From the NCBI GenBank assembly GCA_963681505.1, contig OY811971.1:24707036-24771035 (forward strand): a stretch of DNA of 64,000 nucleotides, given 5' to 3'. The position numbers and the translations under genes were made by a program. The first letter of the stretch is position 1, and each line of letters opens with the position of its first letter. Below are positions 21,277 to 32,409 of this stretch, in pieces. Source of the stretch: Eunapius fragilis (Eukaryota; Porifera; Demospongiae; Spongillida; Spongillidae). Below the pieces are notes generated by a model. The model did not search any database. It worked only from the letters and a program-made list of their open reading frames with translations, and was not told the DNA's origin.

Positions 21277-21479
21277 CAAGTAACTGAAAACATTCTTTAA
21301 CGAGAGAGATATAGGATTGACCAATAGTGGTGTAATAAGCACGGAAACAAGAGTGACAGAAATTTTACTGAAAAAGGTCTATATTTAGCCGACTACATTC
21401 TCAGTCATGCATTGTAAGTGTGCTAAATATAGGCTTATTTCAAATTTCCAGTAAAATTTCTGTCACTCTTGTTTCTGTA
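21277..21479. mobile_element. Foldback MITE, copy 3 (right end missing)
   Basis: The left end is CAAGTAACTGAAAACATTC. The right arm stops after the CACTCTTGTTTCTGTAC block and lacks the outer 75 bp or so. The copy at 44500 ends at the same point, so truncation came before the segmental duplication. Confidence 0.8.
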
Positions 21480-22020
21480 CCGTGGATTCTAATCCATGTA
21501 ATTGTTAAAAATCCTTGCTTGCATCGTACAGCGGACGGGGGAGGGGGGGGGGGGGGGGAAGCGTGCCATTGCCGCGAGGGGGCAGAGGGGAACGCTTTAA
21601 GCTCACCCAGCGCGCACGGAGTCTGGGGAAGAGCCCCAGAGCTAGGCTAACAAATTTCATCGAATCAGAGAGGCTTTAATTGGCTCAGGACGACAAGAAT
21701 ATACTATGTGCATTCGCTTATGGTTAAAGAATCGAATTCACTATTCATAACACCATGCTGTAGATTCAACGGAGAGACAAGTCTGTTCACGGGTGTCCTG
21801 CTCTCAACGACCAGAAATTGCATTATTCATACTGACAAACTGGCTTGGGGAGTGCCACCTTACAGTACTTACGCATGCGCAGTGCAGATATCACCATTTC
21901 GTCCATAAAAGGAGAAAGCGCATTTTGTATCAGTCATTTTCTGCTGTCGTTGCATTTTTGTGAGGTGTTGGAGATTTGTATTTAGCTTAGCGATAGTTGG
22001 ATTGTTTATTTTAAATAGAT

Positions 22021-22990
22021 ATGGAAAATAACCTTCAAGCAAGAAATGACAAGGTGAGCAAGTCTGTGGTCGTCTTTAGGTTGTGTCTTTTGACTTGCTG
22101 GGGACACTTAGCTCGGTACTAAAAGATGGTAAAAAGGAAGTAAAATAGTTAGCTACAATGGCCGACCAACTCTTTTTTCAGTCTTCTGTGTGTGTTGCAT
22201 AATATTAGAACTGTCCAAACCGAAGTTCAGAGCCTGCCAAGTAACAAAAGAGGTACCGTAGCCTAAAGCCAGCTTAGCGTTTGCTGAAAGGTCTCTATAG
22301 GCACAAAAGACGTACAAAAGGAGTCAGTCGGCCATTCTATCTTACTTCCTTTCTTTGGTTTTGCTAAAAGGTCTGGTAGCTGGCTTTGCCCTTTTGTTTA
22401 GACCCTTGTAATATTAAAAGGGAGTAACGTACTCTGTGTTGTAGTGCCCCCGTAGCTACCAAAGTGTGTGGGAGGTCAGAAGTGGTGCCCGTACCTCCGT
22501 TATAGCTGCTAGCGCTTATCTGGACAGTCCAACGAATTCCAGTACCTCCATTCGTGGTAGATTAGGTGTGACAGAGAAGCTAGAAGCGTGTAGTTTGGGC
22601 CCCTAACGGTTAGAGCGGGGTAACCGATAGTGTAGCGACCTCCCCAAGAACGGGGACCACCTCAACAGACCGTACTAGTCGCCACGTAGAGTTGGCAGTG
22701 TCCAGATTAGCCGTTAGATGTGGTAAAGAGAAGCGTGAAGTGTGTGTGGTGTGGACCAGTTGTGCGTACGAGCTAGCTAGCTAGGTCCCTAAACGTGTTG
22801 TCTTTGAACTAACTATAAATAATTTCTTTTTTATTTAGAACACAATAATGTTCACATACCAAACATGTGCAGCAGTACCTGAGCAAGGTGGTCGAGGGTA
22901 TTATGGTGGTGGTGTAGTGGAGGTGGAGGGTAGGGTTGCGTGGGGAGTAGGAGTAGGAGGAGTGTACAGGTTAGATGAGGACCTATTTAA
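22021..22990 (+). pseudogene. Truncated 5' copy of the Kelch-Roc-COR-Death gene
   Basis: Exon 1 (22021-22053) encodes MENNLQARNDK and ends at the donor GTGAGC. Intron 1 is 22054-22838. Exon 2 starts at 22839 and reads NTIMFTYQT, in frame with exon 1, then the Gly/Val-rich first Kelch blade. After about 50 residues of exon 2 the sequence leaves the homology with the intact gene (46098-46655) and runs into a stop. Kelch blades beyond the first and the Roc, COR and Death parts are absent. The promoter region is kept, so it may still be transcribed. Confidence 0.85.
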
Positions 22991-23084
22991 AGGCTTAATA
23001 AATTATAATTATACAACTCTAAGTTATTTCAGAAATCCTAGCCTGTGTTTACGCGGCTCTAGAGTGTAATGGCGATGTGGTCTA

Positions 23085-24577
23085 GGGTTTGATGATGGAG
23101 CAGCACTCCCTGCACACTGACAACAATTAGACGTTTTCAGGTAATAATTATTTACTTTTTATATTCAAAATCATGTATTCTCTTGTATATATAAATAAAA
23201 ATTATTAAAATACAAGAGAATAGATGAATAGGAATACAATATTTAGGAGGAGAAATAACATGCATGAATTATTAATAACTCATGCTACAGTTCAATAAAC
23301 TTTAAGATGGGAGCCACCTGGAAAGGATTGCTGTCGCATTTTTTATATAAATAAAAATTATTAAAATACAAAAACAAAACATTTTTATTAGCAAATTCAA
23401 ATTATTTAAATTATACTTTGCCTTAATTGGACATGTACATTGTTTAGATTAGGTAGTTCCTTATTTTATTATGGTATGTCATGTTATAATTTTCACTGTC
23501 AATTTTAAATTATGTAGTACAAAAAAAGTTATACAAATATCGTCTAATTACACGCCATTACTCTATGATAGGATTATTGTATTCCTCATACAGAACGCGT
23601 TACCCCTTGGCCAAACCGTTCTATGGTATGTACGTAGATAGTTTGATTCGTTCAGTGCGTTATTTAATATCCATTCAACCCCTTTGCAGAGATATACAAT
23701 TGTCAGTGCAAAAGTAAATGCACTTTTCCCGGTCGTTTCGCTCCATATGATTTAGATAGTATAAGGATGGGGCGAGTAAGGATCATTGAAGAATACGCAC
23801 CGCGCGGTGGCGATCCCTACATTATCTAACAATAACTAATAATAACCAATGCAATAATCTCTCCGGAGCCAAGCTGGGAAAAACCTGCATGCTTGGTGTT
23901 CGTGGAATTGAGAGCCAAATGAAATTGAAGGTTTTATGCAAATTTAATGCGTCGAATCAATTCTAAAGCTAAGGTAGTCTTTCTATGTGATTCCATTATC
24001 GGATGTTTGTTTTTTATCCGACCAGTTCTTGAATTTAAGGCTAAGCTTCCCAAAATGCTTTCGGTAGATCAACAACGGAGCTAGCTAGGACTTTCTGTTC
24101 AAAAGTTTGGTTACCTCGCTGACAAGACAAGGTTGTTATCTGTATCCACACCACATTCCTCTTCATGGTTCTCCATGGTACCAACCCCTGCATCACAGTG
24201 GCGGGGCAAGGGGGCGGGGCGGGGGCAGGTTATATAATCATAGTCTCTCGATATAAATGTTCAATGTAAAGCTGGAAGAGGGTTGAGCCATGACAACAGT
24301 CGCACTAGACCGGCTGACATATTGGTCCCCAATTGGTACGGCAGCAGTCCTTGACTTCATATCTGCACGATGAAAGGTAGATAATATCAAATCATATGCA
24401 GCACGATTTGCGAAGGACATTTCAGTAATACATTTTTTGTGAACATTTTTTTTTCACACGCCGGCCTGGGGACTTCAGTCGAATTACGTCGGTGACTTTT
24501 AAAATGTCAGGTCTCGGCAGTAGAGTCAGTTACTTCCGGATCTCAATGATCTAGCCCAGCGTAGCGTCAGTAACAAG
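23085..24577. other. A/T-rich interval without recognised gene
   Basis: Around 23165-23235 a short inverted repeat ATTCTCTTGTAT...ATACAAGAGAAT is seen, with some likeness to the 3' UTR of the retroelement fragment near 6395-6450. Otherwise I see no gene. Confidence 0.4.
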
Positions 24578-24756
24578 ATGGATATTGCCGCAGTGAAGGC
24601 AGCGTACCAGCAGTTTGCCAGTGTTGAGCTCGGGCAATGTAGCAGTCACTGTATGAAAAGCCTTGATGAGAACGACGTGGTTGATTGCGCACTATGGAGC
24701 TAGGATTGTGCCAGAGATAATATATAGATATCTCTGATTGTGCTCAGCATAGGCTT

Positions 24757-24760
<4 letters not shown>

Positions 24761-24791
<31 letters not shown>

Positions 24792-24934
24792 ATTCATATG
24801 AAATGCCGCCCTCTGGGACCAATTGCCACCACCCCCCCCCCCCCCCCCCGCTCCGCCCCTCACGCACTATCACGCACGCGCGCACAAACAAGGATATAAA
24901 TCATCGTACGGCAAGCAGCGCCCCCCCCCCCCCA
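24761..24934. repeat. Three long C homopolymer runs
   Basis: C runs of about 29, 17 and 14 nt lie at 24761-24789, 24833-24849 and 24921-24934. They sit just upstream of the first well-supported exon of the CxC5-like gene. The frames through them are poly-Pro or poly-Gly artefacts. Confidence 0.85.
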
Positions 24935-24993
24935 CCCTTAACCAAATCCTGGATCCGGGGCTAATTATTAGTTTGTGCTGCCGCTGTTTATAG

Positions 24994-27006
24994 CCATCCA
25001 ACGTATCCAGAGTCCCTAATTGAGCATCAGAAGTTGAAGTTTTTAAGGGATGCGATAAAGCCGGTCGAAGCTTCTGAAACGGATATCAAAGCAATATGTA
25101 TGATGTTAAATCAAGAGCGTTTGATTGTGACCAGTGAATTGGAGCTCGCACTGAATACATCAAGTGCGTTATGCTCAAGCCTTTTTGCTCCACCTACGCG
25201 CGAGTGCATAACGTGTCAACGACGTCTTGTGTCTTATCACACAACCAATGTTATGTACTATCGCTGTTCGGGAGTTCTCGTTGCCACAAAAATTTCCCTA
25301 CGATGTCAAGAGTGTGGCTTATTGTACAACTACGCACAGTATGGCAACAAGACAAGCACGGGGTTTCGCTTTTATGAAACTGAACGGGACGCCATAGAAG
25401 TCACTGATGGGGTATTTTTGGAAAGAAAATTGTTGGACTTACAGTGCAGCCTTGCGTGAGTTTTATTCAACTGCTTCTAGCACATTTATGAATGCATTTG
25501 TTTCCATGTTTATAGAAATCACAGCTGGGTTTCTTTCCAAGGATTTGCCGAGTCATACAATGATGCCTTTCACCTCATACATGTACCTGACAACGGTAGT
25601 AATAAAAATTTGAAATGTACTAATGATCATTGTTGTGTATAACTTATGCAACAGTAAAAAAAATTAGTGAGTAAAAAGCATGCATAATTGATGTTTAAAT
25701 TAAAAGTAATCGTGGAAGAATTTATTTAAAAAGTGATCACCCATATTCAAGTCATAATTACTAATGTTTACAAATTTCACCTTAAAGTTAATTATCCTAT
25801 TCTACCACAGAGTTATCACTTGAGTACTTTTACCTTTTTTCTATCAACTGATTATTAATATGATCAGCATTCTTCCTATTCTAACCTGTTATTAATAATC
25901 AATTCCCACTAATACAATTACATGTCACACGCATGTATTGGTCAACCTTTCCTTGATTGTGGGACACCCTGCAGAATTGAGTCCAAAAATTGTGGTAGCT
26001 GCTTTTTGGAAAGGAGAAGTTGAAGCGGAGTTGAGAAAGATTGATAAGCTGGACTATTGCTTTCGACTTGACAGCAATATGGATGCTTGCATGGAGATGA
26101 TTGAGTCTGTTCGTCGGGAGACACTTTATCCACACCCATCATCAGTGTGCACTTTACAATGCAAGGACAGAGGTACCTCAGTGCATGTACCACTCCAACA
26201 CTACATTACATAACTTTTTAATAGGATGTGGAAGGTTATGGGTTACAGATGGATTTTGGAAACTTCCATTCGCTCACTGCATGTATGAAGTAAAAGGTAA
26301 CGTATGCACATGTGCATGTATACTTAATTGCAACATTTTTAGCACACTGTATCAGGAATCCCAACATTAAATTTTCCCAATGTATGTGCTAATCAGCCTG
26401 TCCATGGAAAGGCCTTTTGTGCTGAACACTGCCAGTTGTTAACAGATAAAGCTCCTTCTGTTTCAATAATTTTAAGAGAATTCCTTCAATTCTGCAACAT
26501 CGGATCGGATGGTATGCTTTTGTTATTTATATGTCTAATGGAACACATTGAATTCGCTTCCACCCCTTAGACTCTGTTGCAATGACAGCATCAAATGATG
26601 ATATGATTGATTTAGTAGTGAATCAACTTCCAAATGATGTTATCACTGGCCAAAATGCAGCTACGTCGCAAGGTGATGTTTGTTATGGAATTATGCATGG
26701 TGCTAAGTAACGTCGTCGGTGTATGTAATTCCTCTGAAAATAGGTACTCTTAAGATGCTCTCTAACCACCCAAGTTTGTCACTTAATGTGGAAATGGATG
26801 GTGTTCTCTGCCGTAAGGAGTTAGGTGACAGAAAGACAAAGTTGAGAAAATGGTCAAGGGGTCACCACTTCGTCATAAGAGGAGGAGGTCACATAGATAC
26901 ATGGCAGCCATTATACAGGTTGGCTATTGCATGCGGCTTTGCACGTATGCTACATGTATCTAAATATCCATGTAGGAGTGAATCTCTTTCTCAGTTAATC
27001 TATATA
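24994..27006 (+). CDS. CxC5-like, KDZ-transposase-associated protein, 3' part lost
   Basis: Eight exons join in frame with GT-AG borders: 24994-25455, 25516-25595, 25975-26172, 26225-26296, 26356-26511, 26571-26672, 26744-26928, 26976-27006 (introns 60, 379, 52, 59, 59, 71 and 47 nt). The first reads HPTYPESLIEHQ..., then a cysteine cluster TRECITC...SLRCQECGLLYNY, then SWVSFQGFAESYN across the first intron. Later exons read VHGKAFCAEHC and RGGGHIDTWQPLYRSESLSQ. This order resembles the CxC5/CxC6 cysteine clusters associated with Kyakuja-Dileera-Zisupton transposases. The frame is open over all exons but is cut at 27006 by a MITE end. A decayed continuation lies at 30430. The 5' exon is unresolved; ATG 24578 is a candidate but has no matching phase-2 donor. 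The exon structure is seen; the family name is from memory. Confidence 0.7.
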
Positions 27007-27284
27007 CAAGTAAATAAAAACATTCTCTAACGAGAGAGTTGTTGGTATATAGGATTGACCAATGGTGGTGTAAAAAGCACAGAAACAAGAGTGACAGAAA
27101 TTTTGAAATAGGCCTATATTTAGCCCATTACTCAGGCATGTGTGTTATATTGTGTGCTAAATATAGGTCTATTTCAATTTTCCAGTAAAATTTCTGTCAC
27201 TCTTGTTTCTGTGCTTTTTACACCACCATTGGTCAATCCTATATACCAACAACTCTCTCGTTAGAGAATGTTTTTATTTACTTG
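27007..27284. mobile_element. Foldback MITE, copy 4, inside the CxC5-like gene
   Basis: Complete ends CAAGTAAATAAAAACATTC and its complement, with long arms; the left arm has lost about 15 bp. No target duplication is seen: TATA lies to the left and TTTCA to the right. TTTCA is the complement of the TGAAA flank of copy 2, so this MITE arrived as part of the inverted duplicate of 17360-18530, with its outer end forming the junction. Confidence 0.85.
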
Positions 27285-28220
27285 TTTCATAGTTTTTTTT
27301 CACCGTAGTCGATGAAATGTAGGAAGAGCATATATTATTTGGACGATCCCCTTTATCTCTTAATGCAATAACAAATAACATTTAATAATAATTATAATTG
27401 CATGAATTAGTAGTGTTTATTGTTAATTGTCCTCGCCCGTGCCCTCGTCGCCTGCGGGGACGTCCTCCTCCCCGGCCTCCCCGCCATGCTGCATTCTGCC
27501 AGGGTGGCAGTGGCCATGCAGGCCAGGGAGGGAGCACAGGCAGCAGTGGTACCGGCGGGAGCGCAGCTGGTGGTGGTGGTGGCGGATTATCCCTGCTCGT
27601 TGTTCCGCCAGGAAAGCCGGCGGGGGCAGCGCTGGTGGTGCCGGCGGGGGCAGCGCTGCGTGGTGGTGCCGGCGGGGGTAGTGCTGGTGGTGCCGGCGGG
27701 GGTAGTGCTGGTGGTGCCGGCGGGGGTAGTGCTGGTGGTGCCGGCAGGGGTAGCGCTGCTGGTAGTGGTGGTGGGGGCAGTGCTGCTGGTGGTGGTAGGA
27801 GTGGCGGGGCTTCTGGAGGTGGCGGGGTGAAGGGGAGAGGAGTCGGAGGATGTATGTCATCCTCTTCCTCCTCCTATCCCTCTTGATTAAAAAAACCCGT
27901 AAGGTCTTCAGCTGCCATCTACATGTACGTGACAGAGACAGAGAGTATGATTTAAATTTTTTTTACCTTATTCTTTTTTCAAGCACGTTTATACGTGAAT
28001 CCACATAGAGTATATTATTAAATTCTTACCTCTTGTTGCAAAGTGCACTATAATCCAGCGGGTGCATGACTGACTTTTATGCCTGCAAAGCCTTAACACG
28101 TGTACAGACTGTGCTATATTTCTATTGGTCCAATTCCATCATATTAACGGCATGTGCTAAAATTTTATTGGTCAAATTTGAAAAGGCTCCAATCTAAACA
28201 TGGAGGTGTAGCCTACATGA
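27285..28220. repeat. Inverted duplicate of 17360-18240
   Basis: The reverse complement of the proline-rich segment, including the polyproline array and the flanking AT-rich block with the CATGTTTAGATTGGAGC anchor. It is separated from the source by about 9 kb. Confidence 0.8.
27427..27904 (-). pseudogene. Proline-rich hypothetical exon, copy 3, with stop
   Basis: The minus-strand ATG near 27918 starts the same acidic leader as copy 1, but TAG at 27876-27874 replaces the TCG serine codon. The frame then continues with an extended run of about a dozen 18-bp repeats encoding Pro/Ala. The plus strand is open in several frames here (Gly/Ala/Val-rich), which follows from base composition. Confidence 0.5.
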
Positions 28221-28550
28221 AGTAAAGCTGGATAGTGTGGGAACTCAGGAAGTGAACTACATGACTGCATGTAGATCTGGGATAACATGGCACAATGTAG
28301 ACTGATAAGGATATGTTTTCAGGTGAGTAATATCTGTGGACAGGGTCTGCAGAGTTATGAGTGTGGGCAGAATGTCTGATTTTTTCACTACATAAATGTG
28401 AGAGTAGAAGTACCTTATGGTAGCTATAACAAGTTGATTTGCAAAAGTACAAGACTATTGGTGGCATGTGGTGGCGAGAAAGTCTGCTGCTAGTGCTGGT
28501 GGTGTGTACAATGGACAAAGCACTTGAAATGTACATGAGATTGGCTTAAG

Positions 28551-28793
28551 TTAGGTGAATACCACACTTTTGCATTTATCATGAATTGATACATGTGCTT
28601 TAGAAACCAATGCCTCTGCCCCAATCTTACTTACTGCTGCACGGGCAGATCTAGTAAATACCTTTTGAGCTAGCAATGGATGAGACTTACAAAAGGCATC
28701 ATTTACTTCACTTAGAAGCTCACTATCTCTAAGAATAGCTTTTTCAAGACCACCATTATACTCCATTAGTGCATGAGATTTGGGTTCATACAA
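28551..28793 (-). CDS. Hypothetical exon or short ORF
   Basis: An 80-codon minus-strand frame with helix-like, mixed composition (for example GLEKAILRDSELLSEVNDAF and ARAAVSKIGAEALVSK), unlike the repeats around it. I recognise no family. No duplicate exists in this window and I could not fix splice sites. It may be one exon of a host or transposon gene. Confidence 0.3.
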   Translation of the reverse strand: MYEPKSHALMEYNGGLEKAILRDSELLSEVNDAFCKSHPLLAQKVFTRSARAAVSKIGAEALVSKAHVSIHDKCKSVVFT

Positions 28794-29019
28794 GGAGTAG
28801 CTATATGGGAGAAGGATAAGGTTGCAGTTATTGTCATTTCACCTATAGTTCTCAGCCCTTGCAACTGCAATTATATTCATAGTTGCAACACATGTACATG
28901 GCTAGACAGATAAGGAAGCCTTCCTTTTTATACATCAGATTAAAACAATAGACACTACTACTGTACACACAGTTGCATGCTTTACATGTGGAGTGAATGG
29001 TTTTGTGCAGATCCGTGCT

Positions 29020-29100
29020 GTACATAGTCGGGCGGGCCCTACTACCGCGTTTGGTCAGGTAGTAGGGTGACAAGCCCGACCAAACACCGCCCGACTATGC
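29020..29100. repeat. GC-rich hairpin
   Basis: CATAGTCGGGCGG at 29019-29034 and CCGCCCGACTATG at 29086-29098 are complements. Inside them, CCTACTACC faces GGTAGTAGG. The result is an imperfect palindrome of about 80 bp between A/T-rich flanks, possibly the end or core of a small foldback element. Confidence 0.6.
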
Positions 29101-29101
29101 T

Positions 29102-29929
29102 CTACAAATGTTGCATGCACAGCTTTTTAATGTTAATACAACATGCCATAACATACCATTGGGTGGTAGTGGTAGTACATGCTGTGACCCCTGCGGTACC
29201 GCGTCCTCTCGGAAGCACAATTAGCCAATCGGACAGCGGGGTCATTCCAATACCGACTCCTTTTAGATGCTTTAATGGCAGCTGAATTGTCCTCGTATTT
29301 CTGCCTGTTAGCAGCGCGGTTTCCCTCGAGGTCCTCTTCATACCGCCGCCTTTTAGCAGCATGGTTCTCCTCGAGGTCCTCTTCATATCGCCGCCTTTTA
29401 GCAGCACGGTTCTCCTCGAGGTCCTCTTCATATCGCCGCCTTTTAGCAGCACAGTTCTCCTCGAGGTCCTCTTCATATCGCCGCCTTTTAGCAGCACGGT
29501 TATCCTCGAGGTCCTCTTCATATCGCCGCCTTTTAGCAGCACGGTTCTCTTCGAGGTCCTCTTCATATCGCCGCTTTTTAGCAGCACGGTTCTCCTCGAG
29601 GTTCTCTTCATATCGCCGCCTTTTAGCAGCACGGTTCTCCTCGAGGTCCTCTTCATATAGCCGCCTTTTAGCAGCACGGTTCTTCTCGAGGTCCTCTTCA
29701 TATCGCCGCCTTTTAGCAGATCGCTTAGATTCAATATCTGCGTTGTAGCTGTCGCGTACAGAGGCCTTCTTCTTTTCGGGATAGGCCTTGTAGCTGTCGC
29801 GTACAGAGGCCTTCTTCTTTTCGGGATCGGCCTTGTATAGAGCGCTCGGGCTTTAGCTTTGTTCTCGTCTTGCTTTTGGAGGTATTCCGCTCGTTGCTTA
29901 GATATCTTCTTTTGATTACGCGAAGGCAT
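29102..29929 (-). pseudogene. Highly charged repeat protein with frameshift
   Basis: From ATG 29929 (minus) the frame reads MPSRNQKKISKQRAEY...ARALY. The coding pattern then moves by one base near 29840 to another frame reading KADPEKKKASVRDSY twice. About nine 45-bp repeats encoding AAKRRRYEEDLEENR follow, and the end resembles SKRSRYWNDPAVR. In the start frame the same DNA gives a spurious LLKGGDMKRTSRRTV repeat. I prefer the charged frame because its flanking non-repeat parts share the same [K/R]-x-Y-x-x-[D/N]-P/L-E rhythm. Such basic, coiled-coil-like repeats occur at the N-termini of transposon-encoded proteins in sponges and cnidarians (recollection). Function unknown. Confidence 0.5.
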
Positions 29930-30429
29930 TTTTAGAAAAACAACTTCACTAGCCAAAGCAACAACTAAACTGCGATAGGAACACCAGATATTTTTAGTGC
30001 AGGTTAGAGTATTTATACTGCCTAAAATTATTAATAAATATCTATTACATACATTATTAAAAAGAACTTGATATGTGTCTATATGACATGTAAGGATAAC
30101 GTGCCGGTAAATTTCGAAGCGATTGGTACTATTCCCGTCCTTCTAAACCGTTCCTAGCTCGAGTTATACCTTCCTAAGAAGAAGAAGAAGACGACGATGG
30201 AGAATTATTTTAGGACTGGGCACGAGAAACAGGAAATTGTTTGTTTCTCTATAACCACACCGTTTTATGACACGGAACAAACGTAGAACTGTAGATCGTT
30301 GTGCTCTCATTCCGCCGCGATAAAGAGATAAGCGATCCGTTTCTCCGTTGTCCCTCCAGACGCTAGTGAAGGTTTATTAATGACATTCATCAACCCTCAA
30401 TCAATCCTATATTGAACCTGCTGCCGCAG

Positions 30430-30873
30430 GTTCAGATTAATTCAAGGGTTGCTACTGCTACATGAAAATAATGAGCTCAGTGAAGATGTAATCCTTGCTT
30501 ACGACAACATGTGCAACATTGAAAGGATGCGTGCTTCAAGACATCCGTTAAGGAACCTCCACTGGATCAATTATGGCTCAAAGTTATCAAGATCATTGAC
30601 ACATTTCATCTTCCTAACCATGTGAGTGAGGAATGCAAAAAAAAGTTTTCACCTGACAAGATAAAGGAGAAGTATCCTCACTTCAATACTCAAGTGGGTG
30701 AATAGACGTTCACATGGCTACATCGATTTAGGCATATCCTCTGTGCAATGCCTAAATCCCATCACTTGTTTTACCTGCATCGGATGGTCATACGACGGAA
30801 TTTTTATACTGCAAAATGCTATCAACATGGGATAAAGCCATTGCTTCCTAAGTTAACTCATGATGAACAGTGA
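30430..30873 (+). pseudogene. Decayed downstream part of the CxC5/KDZ-type gene
   Basis: After a possible acceptor CCGCAG, the frame reads ...LLLLHENNELSEDVILAYDNMCNIERM. It then shifts near 30550 into PPLDQLWLKVIKIIDTFHLPNHVSEECKKKF, with NTQVGE, a TAG stop at 30703-30705, and a continuation TFTWLHRFRHILCAMP...FYLHRM to the stop at 30873. The pattern D-x-FH-x3-H...C...N-x2-x-x-E is what I associate with the C-terminal part of KDZ-type transposases. Same strand and order as 24994-27006, so probably the same original gene, separated by about 3.4 kb of inserted repeats. The frameshift and stop show that it is dead. Confidence 0.6.
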
Positions 30874-31005
30874 CAGTGAATTCACTGCATGTAGATAATT
30901 GTAATTTTTTTGTCTGTGTACGTGCCACTGAAAAATGCTTGTGCATTTATCATACATGTATATACTGTACTGCTGTGCTTTATTTAATTATATAGGTTGA
31001 CCAAT

Positions 31006-31364
31006 TGTGACTTATGTCACGATAAATTTCAATTAGGAAATGTGACATTACTATCTGTCTTTTCGAAACTTACCTCATATGCACTGATGCATGCAGTGTG
31101 TGTTTTTGTCAACACTTGGATGCACTTAATATTTACAATACAAGGCCTTGTGCTCCATCTCTTACAAAATGTAAACTGTGACTTAAGTCACAATACTTTT
31201 CTAAATAATGCACCAAAAGAATTCTATCATCTAGGGTATTTTTAAAATACGTAGAATGATTATAAAGTCATGTGCTCTCATACAATAGCATTTAAACACG
31301 TTATGTACAAGTTTTCCCTTCCAATCCTCTAACGTGCATGGCATAAATTGTGACTTCAGTCACA
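31006..31364. repeat. Three evenly spaced TGTGACTT-AGTCACA palindromes
   Basis: Near-identical palindromic 15-16-mers start at 31006 (TGTGACTTATGTCAC), 31177 (TGTGACTTAAGTCACA) and 31349 (TGTGACTTCAGTCACA), 171 and 172 bp apart. The DNA between them is not obviously repeated. They could be protein-binding sites (a bZIP-like double TGAC half site) or the conserved remnant of an old satellite. Confidence 0.6.
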
Positions 31365-31399
31365 AAGGTTTGAACGGGGAAAGCAGCAGTATTTTTTAC

Positions 31400-32400
31400 G
31401 AGTACCTATCACTTTTTATACATCATATTGAACGTTAATGCTTGTACATTTGTACTGTGCTATCAGAAATCGTTACATCGCTATGTGGTATTCATTTTAT
31501 AGAGGTCAAAACTTGTCTCATATAGTACAGTCACCGCTCTAGCGATGCGTTTTTCTGTTGGAGACCAGGTGTTTTGTTGTGCAGAAAACTTGAAAGTTAT
31601 GGGCAAGAAACGAAGGGCAGAAATGCACGTAGCTAGGTACTTTGATAAATCGCGTAAGTCAGAAATGTAAATAATTACACTGTGCAACGAAAGTAGTATA
31701 CAGTGGTGTATATTTATGCGTATATTTCTGGTATACCATTAATATACCATGTATGCTTATTTTTCAAAAATACGCATACGTATATTCCAAGAATCCGCAG
31801 GTGTCAATTGTATTCACTAACCATCGTGGTATACGCACCTGACTCTTAAAGTATACGCTAATACCGTAAATTCTAAATGTTTATTTGGATAAACATTTTC
31901 GAAGACTTATTTTATTTAATACCTTTGAAAATATTATTTCGAATCTAAGAGCATCGAATATGATCTCTGATCTCACATAGCTGCAGAGCAACCCGTTTTG
32001 AGCACCTCCTTCTCTAAAATTCGGTATGTCTAGTCTGCTTGATTTTTATGAGTTTAAAACAACCCTTAGTACCATACACAGTTTCTCGCAAGTAACGTTC
32101 TCTGTAGAATAAACAGGGGGGTGGCGAACACTCCTGACGTTATCGCATGTGGCAATCACTACCTATCATTTCTATGGACGTCGATACCGTATCAGCGCTA
32201 CTGTTTTTCATCATGGCAAAGATTGAAGGCCATATCAATGGCAAAGATTGAAAAAAAACTTTGCTGTGATCAGCGGTACGGTTGAAGCACAGTTAACCTA
32301 GAGTGTATGGAAGTAATGGTGCTCCATTTATTACATTTGTTTTCATTACCATTACTTGATTATAAGTCACCAGCTATACCACATTTGAAAGTGTATGACT
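31400..32400. other. A/T-rich interval without recognised gene
   Basis: About 31690-31860 is rich in partly palindromic TATACGCATA / GTATAC strings, similar in style to 37455-37600. No supported gene. Confidence 0.4.
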
Positions 32401-32409
32401 TTCATGACT

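Larger units (their letters stand above)
20501..22990 (+). repeat. Segmental duplication, copy A (pairs with 43264-46250)
   Basis: From TAGTATGAGAGTTGTATG onward, this segment is collinear with 43264-46250. It includes a shared MITE truncated at the same point, G-runs, the promoter region, exon 1, intron 1 and the start of exon 2 of the Kelch gene. Copy B has an extra internal duplication around 43910-44880. Homology stops in exon 2 near 22985. Confidence 0.9.

Noticed and set aside
27398-27886. Gly/Ala-rich plus-strand ORF of 162 codons
   Set aside because: Antisense of the polyproline repeat, whose duplicates show the coding leader on the other strand.
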